DNA from: an uncultured Collinsella sp.
GTDB lineage: Bacteria; Actinomycetota; Coriobacteriia; Coriobacteriales; Coriobacteriaceae
Assembly (NCBI GenBank): GCA_902470835.1
Contig: CABRHR010000020.1
Span: 1-24,231 of the forward strand
Length of the DNA stretch: 24,231 nucleotides
Direction: 5' to 3'
Positions 1 to 7,623 of this stretch are shown in pieces; the first letter of the stretch is position 1; the number at the start of each line of letters is the position of its first letter. The translations under genes were made by a program, and so were the position numbers. Below the pieces are notes generated by a model that was given only the letters and a program-made list of their open reading frames with translations, did no database searches and was not told the DNA's origin.

Positions 1-11
1 GATAGCGTAGC

Positions 12-45
12 GTCTCGTGGGCTCGGAGATGTGTATAAGAGACAG
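12..45. other. Nextera sequencing adapter (artefact)
   Basis: The 34 bases match the Illumina Nextera read-2 transposase adapter. They end in the 19-base Tn5 mosaic end AGATGTGTATAAGAGACAG at 27-45. This is library-preparation sequence and not part of the genome. Bases 1-11 are probably also technical. Genomic sequence begins at about position 46, so the first gene is truncated by the end of the read or contig and not by a biological event. Confidence 0.97.
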
Positions 46-47
46 AT

Positions 48-314
48 ATCGGTTCGTACGAGATGAACGCGCCCTACCTGGGCGGCTGCGCGCTGCACGA
101 CCCGTTGGCCGTTGCCGTGGCGATTGACCCCACGCTCGTGGGCGCGCTCGGCTGCAATTTGCGCGTCGACCTGTTGGGCGAGTATCGCGGCCGCACCATT
201 TGCGACGAACGCCGCGTGGCCGATCCGGACAAGAGCGCACTCGTGGCGCTGACCGTGGACGCCTCACGTTTCCTTGCCGAGTTCAAAACCCGCATGGCCC
301 GCGTCCTAGGTTAA
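48..314 (+). CDS. Inosine-uridine nucleoside hydrolase family protein, C-terminal fragment
   Basis: This is the last 88 or so residues of a nucleoside N-ribohydrolase (IUNH family), which splits ribonucleosides into base and ribose in the cytoplasm. The diagnostic stretch is APYLGGCALHDPLAVAVAID, containing the HDPLA motif whose His lies at the active site in this family. The usual VDL..GEYRGRT strand and the VD..RFL C-terminal helix follow. The frame is open upstream of the first ATG at 63 (codons for IGSYE precede it) up to the adapter, so 63 is not the real start. The full family length is about 310-320 residues. A terminator follows directly. The family call is firm, but substrate preference cannot be judged. 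Confidence 0.85.
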   Translation: MGSYEMNAPYLGGCALHDPLAVAVAIDPTLVGALGCNLRVDLLGEYRGRTICDERRVADPDKSALVALTVDASRFLAEFKTRMARVLG

Positions 315-325
315 CCGTTTCGTAC

Positions 326-366
326 GCCCCGTCTCCAAAGTAGTCTTTTGGGGACGGGGCTTTTTT
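326..366 (+). terminator. Rho-independent terminator after the nucleoside hydrolase
   Basis: GCCCCGTCTCCAAA (326-339) pairs with TTTGGGGACGGGGC (347-360) through a 7-base loop, with one G-T wobble, and is followed by TTTTTT at 361-366. It also forms the left part of a repeated palindromic element. Confidence 0.85.
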
Positions 367-424
367 AGCTACTAACAGGCGTCTATAACAAGTTAAAAAG
401 CCCCGTCCCAAATTAGCTACCGAG
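326..424. repeat. Three-arm palindromic intergenic element, copy 1
   Basis: Arms A (326-339) and B (347-360) form the terminator hairpin. A third arm C, GCCCCGTCCCAAA at 400-412, has the orientation of A, so it can pair with B in place of A. The element ends in a CTACCGAG box at 417-424. The same architecture with the same arm sequence recurs at 14375-14478. Arm B plus its T-run and A-run plus arm C form a larger inverted repeat, so it could terminate transcription in both directions. Confidence 0.75.
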
Positions 425-462
425 CAAATGCGCCCGTTGGGGGAATAGTCGTGCCGCGTTGC

Positions 463-492
463 TTGACAACAGGCTAAACTAGCTAATAAACA
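463..492 (+). promoter_or_regulatory. Candidate promoter of the first LacI gene
   Basis: A perfect TTGACA -35 box lies at 463-468. The best -10 candidate is TAAACA at 487-492 with an 18-base spacer; TAATAA at 484-489 would need a short spacer. CTAAAC (474-479) and GTTTAG (504-509) form an inverted pair around the -10 region. The TTTACTATT site at 493-501 fits a motif shared with two other promoters in the window. Confidence 0.4.
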
Positions 493-583
493 TTTACTAT
501 TCTGTTTAGATTGAATTTGCGGTCGTTTAGTTGCCGAGTCATCGAGTCGCGATGCTCCGCCACGACCGTTGCTAGGGGGAACA

Positions 584-1594
584 ATGGCCAAAGCAAGTGT
601 CCGCGAGATCAGCCGCATCACCGGCTTTTCGCCCGCGACCGTATCGAACGCGCTCAATCGCAAGCGCAGCGTGAGCGAGGAGACCGCCAAGGTCATCCTT
701 GAGTGCGCGCAATCGCTCGGCTACCAGCAGTCGACGCAACTCGAGAGCATCCAGTTTGTTCTCGCGCGCAAGACGGGCGCCATCCTTGATGAGAGCACCT
801 TCCATCCTGCGGTGATTGAGGGCGTGGAGCGCCAGGCGCGTCGTCACGGCATGAGCACGAGCTTTGTCTCGCTCGATTTTAGCGACTTGAACGCCGTGCG
901 CCCGCAGGTCGAGAGCCTTATCGCCGACCCGGCTGCCGCCATCGTGCTGATGGGCACCGAGCTGGGTGAGGAAGACTACGCTTTGTTCGCCAACGCCGCC
1001 GCCCACCTGATCGTGCTCGACGGCTGGAGCGATCGCCAGTACTTTGATGCTGTAGTCATTGCCAACACCGATTCGGTGCTGCGTGCCGTGGATTACCTTA
1101 TCGAGAAGGGCCACAAGCAAATCGGCTACCTGGCAGGCGACCTTCGCATCCGCAATTTCAAGGATCGCGAGCGCGGCTATCGCCAAGCGCTTGAAGATGC
1201 AGGCCTTGAGGCCAATCCGACATGGCGCGTCACGCTGGGCACCACGCTCGAGGGCGCTTATCGCGACATGGGCGCATGGCTCGATACCGTTTCGCATGAT
1301 GAACTGCCGACGGCTTTCTTTGCTGAGAACGACGTCCTCGCCGTGGGTGCTATGCGTGCGTTGAGTGAGCATGGCATTCGCGTGCCCGAAGATGTCTCGA
1401 TGATTGGCTTCGACGATCTTTCCGTGGGCGCCTTCTCCAACCCGCCGCTCACCACGGTGCATGTTCCCAAGCACGAGGTGGGCGAGATCGCGGTGCGCCG
1501 TCTGGTGGGCAATATCCGCAATCCCAAGAGCTACACCTGCAAGACGGCCGTCTCAACCTATTTTGTCGAGCGCCAGAGCGTGTGCGAGCTCTAG
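584..1594 (+). CDS. LacI-family transcriptional regulator
   Basis: This is a sugar-responsive DNA-binding regulator of 336 residues, normal length for the family. An N-terminal LacI helix-turn-helix (residues about 4-50: ISRITGFSPATVSNALN, then VSEETAKVILECAQSLGY) precedes a periplasmic-binding-protein-like effector domain (about 60-335) with AIVLMGTE, VIANTDS, GHKQIGYLAGD and VPEDVSMIGFDD. I chose ATG 584 because AGGGGGA lies just before it; a TTG at 569 is in frame but has no such site. The hinge after LGY lacks the usual A-x-x-L minor-groove helix. It converges on the next LacI gene and lies left of the proposed apiose operons, so it is a likely local regulator. The effector is unknown. 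Confidence 0.9.
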   Translation: MAKASVREISRITGFSPATVSNALNRKRSVSEETAKVILECAQSLGYQQSTQLESIQFVLARKTGAILDESTFHPAVIEGVERQARRHGMSTSFVSLDFSDLNAVRPQVESLIADPAAAIVLMGTELGEEDYALFANAAAHLIVLDGWSDRQYFDAVVIANTDSVLRAVDYLIEKGHKQIGYLAGDLRIRNFKDRERGYRQALEDAGLEANPTWRVTLGTTLEGAYRDMGAWLDTVSHDELPTAFFAENDVLAVGAMRALSEHGIRVPEDVSMIGFDDLSVGAFSNPPLTTVHVPKHEVGEIAVRRLVGNIRNPKSYTCKTAVSTYFVERQSVCEL

Positions 1595-2586
1595 GCGGAA
1601 CGGCGCTTGATGAGTGATGCCCCCAGCTCGATCTTGAGCGGGTGGTGTTCGGCCTCGTCGATAATCTCGACGAGGCGCCGTGCGGCGATGGCGCCCATAT
1701 ACTCCGAAGGAACATTGAGCGTGGTCAGTTGTGGCTGCACGTAGGTTCCGCCAGCGTTGTTGTCGAAGCCGACGATGCGTACGTCATCGGGCACGCGATA
1801 ACCACGCTCGATAAAGGCTTTCATGGCCCCAATAGCTATATCGTCAAAGACAGCGACGTAGTTTTGGGCGAGGGGTTCGCCCGAATCAATAATGTCGAGC
1901 ATGTCGGCGTATGCCTCATCTGGAGCGACGGCGAGTTCGTGGATGATGCCGCACTTTTCCGAGCCCGATAGCTGACCGATGGCGTGTTCGTAGGCGAAGC
2001 GTCGTTCGGTGAAGTTGCTCACGGTAACGGGCGTCGTTAACAGCCCGGGGACAGATCCATACTTCGAATGCAGGTACTGCACGGCTAGCATCATGCTGGC
2101 GGCGTTGTCGATCTTGACCGTATCGACCCCAGCGCTCATGCATGAGTCCAACAGCAGCAGAGGGCAGTCCAGCGATGCAAACGGCATAAAATCCGATTCG
2201 AACATCTCAGTTGCAAGGATGATGACACCATCATATTGCGCTTCGGCGATGTCGGCGATCTGCTGCTGAGTGTTTTCGAACGGTGAGTAGTTCACCAGCG
2301 AAAACGAGAATCCCGCGTGTCTAAGGGCGCCTTCGACTCCGGCGAGCATATCGGCGAAGAAGGGGCGCGCAAAGATGCGGCGCCGGTTAAAGGCAACCAA
2401 GGCAACGGTTCCGCTCTTTTGGCGCTCGAACTTAATCTTGCTAAAGTCGTAACCTAGAGCTTCGGCGGTGCTAAGTACCAGCTGCCGTGTTTTTTCGCTT
2501 ACGCCGCGTCGATTGTTAAGTGCAAGGGAAACGGCCGCTGCCGAAATTCCCAACTGGTCAGCGATCTGTTTTGCAGTAACGGCCAT
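1591..2586 (-). CDS. LacI-family transcriptional regulator, divergent from the hydrolase/PTS operon
   Basis: A 331-residue regulator has a LacI helix-turn-helix at residues about 1-50 (TAKQIADQLGISAAAVSLALN, then VSEKTRQLVLSTAEALGY). A sugar-binding domain follows (GVIILATE, YVAVFDDIAIGAMKAF, VPDDVRIVGFDN). ATG 2586 was chosen because TTAGGAAA precedes it; an ATG at 2616 is in frame but weaker. As in its neighbour, the linker after LGY (DFSKIKFERQKSG) lacks the canonical A-x-x-L hinge. It is transcribed away from the alpha/beta hydrolase gene across a 152-base spacer holding two palindromes. That is the classic position of an autoregulated local repressor. Its TAG stop overlaps the TAG stop of the upstream convergent gene in the shared bases CTAG at 1591-1594. 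Confidence 0.9.
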   Translation of the reverse strand: MAVTAKQIADQLGISAAAVSLALNNRRGVSEKTRQLVLSTAEALGYDFSKIKFERQKSGTVALVAFNRRRIFARPFFADMLAGVEGALRHAGFSFSLVNYSPFENTQQQIADIAEAQYDGVIILATEMFESDFMPFASLDCPLLLLDSCMSAGVDTVKIDNAASMMLAVQYLHSKYGSVPGLLTTPVTVSNFTERRFAYEHAIGQLSGSEKCGIIHELAVAPDEAYADMLDIIDSGEPLAQNYVAVFDDIAIGAMKAFIERGYRVPDDVRIVGFDNNAGGTYVQPQLTTLNVPSEYMGAIAARRLVEIIDEAEHHPLKIELGASLIKRRSA

Positions 2587-2643
2587 GGTGTTTCCTAACG
2601 TTTGTGAACTTACCATGAGCTTAACACCAGGCTGTTTATTAAG

Positions 2644-2689
2644 CTAAATATTTAGTAATTCAACTTAAGAATCGATAGAAGTTAAGTTG
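2644..2689. promoter_or_regulatory. Candidate LacI operators in the divergent spacer
   Basis: Two palindromes lie between the divergent genes. CTAAATATTTAG (2644-2655) is a perfect 12-base palindrome overlapping ATTTAGTAA (2650-2658), a 9-mer found again at 8155-8163. CAACTTAA (2661-2668) and TTAAGTTG (2682-2689) form an 8-base inverted repeat with a 13-base spacer. No convincing -35/-10 pair could be assigned on either strand. Confidence 0.45.
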
Positions 2690-2738
2690 CGTCCCCAGTA
2701 GAGTTTGTCTCAACAAACGCAACAGCAAGGGGGACGAG

Positions 2739-4211
2739 ATGATCAGCGGTATTTCCGAAATGCCCATCACGGATGAAAGCTATCCGTTTTCGAGCGCCGA
2801 GCGCTACTGTCATCTGAGCGCAAAGGGCTACGTCGAGCGCGAGTATCGCGTTGACGGCACGGCCAACGTATACCGCACTGCTGATGAAGACGGTGGCGTG
2901 GAGGTTATGACCGCCGACGCCCCCTATTCCAACCGTATCGTTGTCCGCGCCCCGAAAGATCCGGCGCAGGCAAGTGGCAACGTGGTGGTCGAGATCATCA
3001 ACCCCACGTCGTTCATGGAAATCGAGCGCATGTGGATCCTGGGCTACGGCGAGTTTGTGCGCTCCGGCGACATCTACGTGGGCATCACCAGCAAGCCCAA
3101 TACCATCGCCAAGCTCAAGGAATTCAATCCCGATCGCTATGGCTTTATGAGCTGGGCAAACCCGACTCCCGAGCGCCCCTTTGACTACGATCCGAAGCAG
3201 CTCGAGCGCGGCGGCGCGCTTCCCGACATGGACATCTCTTACGAGACTGGCCTGTTTTGGGATATGTTGACCGATCTTGCATGGCTCTTGCGCGGAGACT
3301 CCGACCTTAACCCGATCCGCGATTATCCTCGCCAGGCAATCTGCCTTACGGGATGGTCGCAGTCCGGCGCCTATCTGTTCCGCTACCTTAACAGCTTTGC
3401 CTATCGCGAGGACGTGCGCCGTGACGGTCGCGTGTTCGACGGATATCTGTCCGGCGGTGGTATCCACTCGATGTGCATTCCCGTCAACCAGTACGAGAGC
3501 GACCGAGGTTATGCGCACCACCTGCTGCGCGTCGAGCATGCCGAGGAGCCGTTTATCGCCCTTCAGACCGAGAGCGAGAATGGTCGCTTTGAGAGCTGGC
3601 GCACGCTTATGCCCGATAGCGACGATCCCGATTTTAAGTACCGACTGTATGAGGTGACAGGATCCTCCCACGATACGCAGTGGAGCTATGTCGACTATTA
3701 CCAGGACGACGAGGACCTCAAGCGCATCGATCATTTGCCGGTGTACGTCGGCAAGCACGCCGAGGCAAACGCCTACCCGTCGCAGTACCTCTTCCACGCC
3801 GCTTTCCGCAACTTGTTCCGTTGGGTTCGCACGGGTGCCGCTCCGGCAACATGTCCGCGCATTGAGTTGGACGCGAACGGCGAGAACGTAAAGGATGCCT
3901 TGGGCAACACCAAGGGCGGCCTTCGCACTTGCCTGCTCGAGCATCCGTTTGCCCGCTATTCCAACACGAGCCTGGTGGAGCCGGGCCAGGGCACGGTCGA
4001 TAAGACGAGCGACAAGGATGGCCTGTTTGGCCATATGGAGTCGTTTTCGGCATCGATGCTCAAGGAGCTGTACGGATCGCTCGATAACTACCGCGCCCTG
4101 TGCGAGCGCGATACGGCGATCGAGGTGTCGCAAGGCTTTATTTGCGCCGAGGATGCCCAAGCGATCGTTGACTTTGCCGTGACGTCCGCCAGCGAGCGAG
4201 GACTGAACTAG
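2739..4211 (+). CDS. Alpha/beta hydrolase domain protein (putative carbohydrate-ester hydrolase)
   Basis: A 490-residue protein resembles the 'alpha/beta hydrolase domain' family (Abhydrolase_10-like), a serine hydrolase fold. The nucleophile elbow is GWSQSGAY with Ser207. His311 in GSSHDTQW is the likely catalytic His, and an acidic partner near residues 276-280 (LQTESE) is plausible. There is no signal peptide or membrane segment, so it acts in the cytoplasm. ATG 2739 follows a strong AAGGGGGAC site. It starts an operon with the GH140-like glycosidase 29 bases downstream and the PTS genes beyond. By context it would remove an acyl group from the imported glycoside before or after glycosidic cleavage. 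The family call is fairly firm; the substrate is a guess. Confidence 0.75.
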   Translation: MISGISEMPITDESYPFSSAERYCHLSAKGYVEREYRVDGTANVYRTADEDGGVEVMTADAPYSNRIVVRAPKDPAQASGNVVVEIINPTSFMEIERMWILGYGEFVRSGDIYVGITSKPNTIAKLKEFNPDRYGFMSWANPTPERPFDYDPKQLERGGALPDMDISYETGLFWDMLTDLAWLLRGDSDLNPIRDYPRQAICLTGWSQSGAYLFRYLNSFAYREDVRRDGRVFDGYLSGGGIHSMCIPVNQYESDRGYAHHLLRVEHAEEPFIALQTESENGRFESWRTLMPDSDDPDFKYRLYEVTGSSHDTQWSYVDYYQDDEDLKRIDHLPVYVGKHAEANAYPSQYLFHAAFRNLFRWVRTGAAPATCPRIELDANGENVKDALGNTKGGLRTCLLEHPFARYSNTSLVEPGQGTVDKTSDKDGLFGHMESFSASMLKELYGSLDNYRALCERDTAIEVSQGFICAEDAQAIVDFAVTSASERGLN

Positions 4212-4240
4212 TAGGCACCAAGACCAGAAAGGGGTCTGCA

Positions 4241-5863
4241 ATGGATATGACGTTGAATCAAAACGCTGCCGCCGAGATGTGGCGTCCGGTTATTCTGACG
4301 TTCGAGAGCGCCTGCTCGTTCGACAACCCGTTTTTGGATGTTGAGATTTGGGCGGAGTTCACCGGCCCGAGCGGCAGGGTAATTCGCCGTGAGGCCTACT
4401 GGGACGGCGAGCGTATCTATCGCGTGTCGTTTGCCCCGACCGAGCTGGGTGCCTGGAACTATGTTATCGAGGCTCCCGAGCAGACCGGTCTTAATGGCTG
4501 CACGGGCCGCGTCGAGGCCGTGCCGTACGCGGGCGACCTCGATCTGTACCGCCACGGATTTATCCGCGTTGCAGACGATTCGCGCATGTTTGCCTATTCA
4601 GATGGTACGCCGTTCTTTTGGCTGGGCGATACCCATTGGGAGTTTGCCTACCGTGAGAGCTGGGATGCGTCGAACCACCCCGGCATGACGAGCCAATTTC
4701 GCGGTATGGTCGACCTACGTGCCGAGCAGGGCTTTACCGTCTATCAGACCAACCTGCGCTCTGACATGGGCGCAGGAGATCGCTATTGGATTGACGGTGG
4801 CATGGCCAAGGGCGTGGAAGATGTGCCTAATGTGGCCTTCTACCAGCGGGAGCTCGACCGCCGCATGGCCTATATTGCCGATGCGGGCTTAGTGAACGCA
4901 CTTGGGCAAGCGTGGGCGTTTGCCATTCTCGGCGAGCATGCCGTGGAACACCAAAAGCACCTCGCCCGCTACCTGGTGGCGCGCTACGGTGCATATCCGA
5001 TGGTGTGGACGCTTGCCGGCGAGGTTGCCGGATACCGCAAAGAAGGTCGAGCCGCCATGCTTGACGGCTGGCGTGAGGTCGCCTTGGAGATTGAGGCACG
5101 CGACGGCTATGGTCATCTGGCGACGGCGCACTATACCAACGAGCGCCCCTTTGCCGATTACTACCAGGATGAACCCTGGATGGACTTTACGCTCAACCAG
5201 GCCGGTCACGGCGATTACCTCATCAAGGCAAGCGACTACTTTGACTATCTGGCAGCTCATGACGACAAACCCTTCGTTGAGGGCGAGGCGCTCTACGAGT
5301 TTTGCTCGACGCTCGAGGAGATGGGTACGCGCCTGTGCACCGCAGACATGCTGCGCCGTGTGGCGTATATCTGCATGCAGGCCGGCGGCGCCGGCTATAC
5401 CTACGGAGCCCAGGGAATCTGGGACAACGTGTGGGAAAGCCCTGAGGAGCTCGACCCCTTTATGGCAATCTTCAACCGCTTTGGCATTACTTGGGCCCAG
5501 GCGGTAGACGGAGAAGGTGCGGTCCAGATGGGCTACATGCGTTCCTTCTACGAAGACAATCACTTCTGGGAGCTCGCTCCCTACGAAACGACCGATGCGG
5601 GCAACCTGTTTGCCAACAAGGCTCCGCTGGCAACCGCCAACCAGGACCTTTCGCGCATCGTCGCGTACTTTGGCGATACCGTGCGCCAAAAGCTTGCTAT
5701 CGAGGGTGTGCCGACGGGCGCTGCCTATGCAAGCCGATGGTTTAACCCTCGCACGGGCGCATACCGTGACGGCGAGGACGCCCTTGCCGTCACGGACAGC
5801 ATTACCCTGCCTGACAAACCCGGGGTTGGGGATTGGCTCCTCGTCCTCGAGCTCAAGGCGTAA
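4241..5863 (+). CDS. DUF5060/DUF4038 glycoside hydrolase, GH140-like (apiosidase family)
   Basis: This 540-residue protein has a DUF5060 beta-sandwich (about 10-95: TFESACSFDNPFLDVEIWAEF ... GERIYRVSFAPTELGAWNY). A DUF4038/apiosidase-like barrel follows (about 105-450), marked by DGTPFFWLGDTHWEF. A short C-terminal beta domain (about 455-540) closes it. GH140, the founding enzyme group, releases D-apiose. Candidate catalytic acids are Glu261 (VWTLAGEV) and Glu349 (FVEGEALYE). Many DUF4038 proteins have GGD at the first site, so the AGE here is a variation. No signal peptide is present, unlike secreted pectin-degrading homologues, which fits an imported substrate. AGAAAGGGG (4226-4234) is the ribosome binding site. 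Family confidence is good; activity on apiosides is inferred. Confidence 0.8.
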   Translation: MDMTLNQNAAAEMWRPVILTFESACSFDNPFLDVEIWAEFTGPSGRVIRREAYWDGERIYRVSFAPTELGAWNYVIEAPEQTGLNGCTGRVEAVPYAGDLDLYRHGFIRVADDSRMFAYSDGTPFFWLGDTHWEFAYRESWDASNHPGMTSQFRGMVDLRAEQGFTVYQTNLRSDMGAGDRYWIDGGMAKGVEDVPNVAFYQRELDRRMAYIADAGLVNALGQAWAFAILGEHAVEHQKHLARYLVARYGAYPMVWTLAGEVAGYRKEGRAAMLDGWREVALEIEARDGYGHLATAHYTNERPFADYYQDEPWMDFTLNQAGHGDYLIKASDYFDYLAAHDDKPFVEGEALYEFCSTLEEMGTRLCTADMLRRVAYICMQAGGAGYTYGAQGIWDNVWESPEELDPFMAIFNRFGITWAQAVDGEGAVQMGYMRSFYEDNHFWELAPYETTDAGNLFANKAPLATANQDLSRIVAYFGDTVRQKLAIEGVPTGAAYASRWFNPRTGAYRDGEDALAVTDSITLPDKPGVGDWLLVLELKA

Positions 5864-5885
5864 CCATATTTCCATTGGTCATAGG

Positions 5886-5912
5886 CGGGAAAGAGTCGGC
5901 CGCAATTTCCCG
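5886..5912. promoter_or_regulatory. Hairpin between glycosidase and PTS IIC genes
   Basis: CGGGAAA (5886-5892) and TTTCCCG (5906-5912) form a 7-base stem in the 93-base spacer. A TTGACA-like box (5914-5919) follows, but no good -10 lies at the right distance. It could be an RNA processing or attenuation site within the operon. The stem is short and the role uncertain. Confidence 0.3.
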
Positions 5913-5956
5913 TTTGACAGCTAGATGATTCGTTTAGAGAGGATCAGTGAACACAA

Positions 5957-7228
5957 ATGAGCGTTCTCGATTCGATGCAGGGCTTCCTCGAGAAGCACGT
6001 GGGCCCCATTGCCCACAAAGTGAGTAGCTTTAACGTCGTAAAGGGCCTTATGTCCGGCATGATGGCGACCATGCCCGTTACGCTGGGCGTGGCGCTGCTC
6101 TCCATTATCAACGGGCTGCCGATCCCGCCGCTGCAGGCGTTCCTTGCCAGCACCGGCATGTCGGCGACGATTACCGACGTACTGGTCGTTACCATGAACC
6201 TCGGCGCCATCTACATGTGCGCCTCGGTCTCGTACTCCTACGGCAAGGTGCTCGGGAACAAAGGCCTTACGTCGACGGTTGCGACTATTGGCGTTTTGCT
6301 CCTGCTGATTCCTCTTGGCCATGCCGAGGACGGCTCGACGTTTATCGTGACCCGTTATCTGGGCAGCTCGGGTCTGTTCGTTGCGCTGCTCGTGGCGTTG
6401 ATCGTGCCGAAGGCGCTTAACTTCCTTATGAAGCATATCGCCATCCCCATGCCCGATTCCGTCCCTCAGTTCGTTACCGATTCGCTGTCTCCGATGTTCT
6501 GCGCCATCGTCATCTTCACCACGGCTGCTCTGGTTAAGTGGGGCATGGGCATGACGAGCTTCGGCGATGTCTTTAACCTCATCAACAGCACCATTGCCAC
6601 TCCCGTTATGTTCCTGGGCTCCAGCCCCTGGGCCGTTGTCATTTACTTTACGCTGTGCAACCTGCTGTTCTTCTTTGGTATCCACCCCAGCGTCCTGATG
6701 AGCGTGTACATGCCGGTTATCCAGGCCTGCGCTCTTGCCAACACCGAGGCATTCGTTGCCGGCCAGCCACTGCCGTACCTGTCGTTCATCATCATGTTCT
6801 CTGTCGGTTCTGTTGACGCCCTTGGCATGGAGCTTGCGCTGCTCACGGCCAAGTCCGAGCGCTACAAGGCCCTCTCCAAGATTGCCCTGGTGCCCGCACT
6901 CTTCAACATCTCCGAGCCCATCATCTTCGGTACGCCCATTGCCATGAACCCTTATATGTTCATCCCCTACATCCTGCTCAAGCCCGTGGCCTGCATTGCT
7001 GCCGCCGTCGGCCTGATGCTCGGTCTGGGCAATGCATTTAACCCGACCGTTTCCATGCCGTTTGTCGTGCCGCTGCCCATCAGCAACTTCTTTACGGGCG
7101 GCATTGGCCTGGTCGCAATCGTCCTCGCCGCAATCCTGCTGGTCGGACTGCTGTTTATCCCGTTCGTCAAGATGGCCGATAAGGAGGCACTGGCCGAGGA
7201 AGCTGCTGCAAAGGCTTCTGCCGAGTAG
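5957..7228 (+). CDS. PTS transporter subunit EIIC, lactose/cellobiose family
   Basis: This 423-residue membrane permease belongs to the lactose/cellobiose/chitobiose PTS family, which imports a disaccharide or beta-glucoside and phosphorylates it at glucose C6. About ten hydrophobic segments are visible. The family signatures FFFGIHPS (His243) and NISEPIIFGTPIAMNP (Glu320) line the sugar site in known EIIC structures. The C-terminus is a short charged Ala/Glu/Lys tail. The ATG is preceded by AGAGAGGA at a rather long spacing, so initiation may be moderate. IIB and IIA follow as separate genes, giving a complete EII set. Family certain; the transported sugar is not determinable. Confidence 0.93.
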   Translation: MSVLDSMQGFLEKHVGPIAHKVSSFNVVKGLMSGMMATMPVTLGVALLSIINGLPIPPLQAFLASTGMSATITDVLVVTMNLGAIYMCASVSYSYGKVLGNKGLTSTVATIGVLLLLIPLGHAEDGSTFIVTRYLGSSGLFVALLVALIVPKALNFLMKHIAIPMPDSVPQFVTDSLSPMFCAIVIFTTAALVKWGMGMTSFGDVFNLINSTIATPVMFLGSSPWAVVIYFTLCNLLFFFGIHPSVLMSVYMPVIQACALANTEAFVAGQPLPYLSFIIMFSVGSVDALGMELALLTAKSERYKALSKIALVPALFNISEPIIFGTPIAMNPYMFIPYILLKPVACIAAAVGLMLGLGNAFNPTVSMPFVVPLPISNFFTGGIGLVAIVLAAILLVGLLFIPFVKMADKEALAEEAAAKASAE

Positions 7229-7251
7229 GTCATTGTCCACAAGTTCGAAGG

Positions 7252-7306
7252 TTCGGCCGATCGCGTTGATCGCCGAAACATATAAGTCCCTGTGAGGGGT
7301 TACAGG
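7252..7306 (+). promoter_or_regulatory. Intercistronic hairpins between PTS IIC and IIB
   Basis: TTCGGCCGATC (7252-7262) pairs with GATCGCCGAA (7268-7277) with one bulged base. Downstream, CCTGT (7289-7293) can pair with ACAGG (7302-7306), which contains the start of the IIB ribosome binding site AGGAAAGGA. Such elements could set the ratio of membrane to soluble subunits. This is read by eye, without energy calculation. Confidence 0.35.
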
Positions 7307-7318
7307 AAAGGAACTGCA

Positions 7319-7621
7319 ATGAAAAACATCGTTCTTATGTGCGCTGGCGGCATGTCCACGAGCATCATCATGAAGAACATCAAGAAGGCCGCCGACGCCG
7401 AGGGCCTGGAGTGCGAGGTGTCCGCTCACGCCGTCAACGAGGCTGCCACCATTGGCCGCAATGCCGACTGCATTCTGCTTGGGCCGCAGGTTGGCTATGC
7501 CAAGGATGAAGTTTGCGCCGCATGCCCCGGGGTTCCGGTCGGCGTAATTCCCATGACCACCTACGGCATGATGGACGGCGTCAAGGCTCTGGCTCAGGCC
7601 AAGGAACTGATGGGGCTGTAA
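7319..7621 (+). CDS. PTS EIIB, lactose/cellobiose family
   Basis: A 100-residue cytoplasmic phosphocarrier takes phosphate from IIA and passes it to the incoming sugar. The phospho-accepting Cys8 sits in LMCAGGMSTS, the typical IIB(cel) loop, and LLGPQVGY matches the family beta-strand and loop. ATG 7319 was chosen because AGGAAAGGA (7304-7312) lies just upstream; an in-frame GTG at 7292 would add nine unconserved residues. The normal length is about 100-105. It lies between IIC and IIA and is clearly co-transcribed. Confidence 0.93.
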   Translation: MKNIVLMCAGGMSTSIIMKNIKKAADAEGLECEVSAHAVNEAATIGRNADCILLGPQVGYAKDEVCAACPGVPVGVIPMTTYGMMDGVKALAQAKELMGL

Positions 7622-7623
7622 GT

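Noticed and set aside
63..314. Short gene starting at ATG 63
   Set aside because: The frame is open upstream and the content is the C-terminal part of a nucleoside hydrolase, so this is a truncated gene and ATG 63 is internal.
2682..4241. 519-codon open frame on the minus strand
   Set aside because: It is an antisense shadow of the alpha/beta hydrolase. The composition (Val/Ala/Leu/His-rich, no motifs) is typical of the reverse frame of GC-rich coding sequence.
5921..7429. 502-codon open frame on the minus strand opposite the PTS IIC gene
   Set aside because: It is a His/Asp/Gly-rich shadow. The PTS permease on the plus strand is certain.
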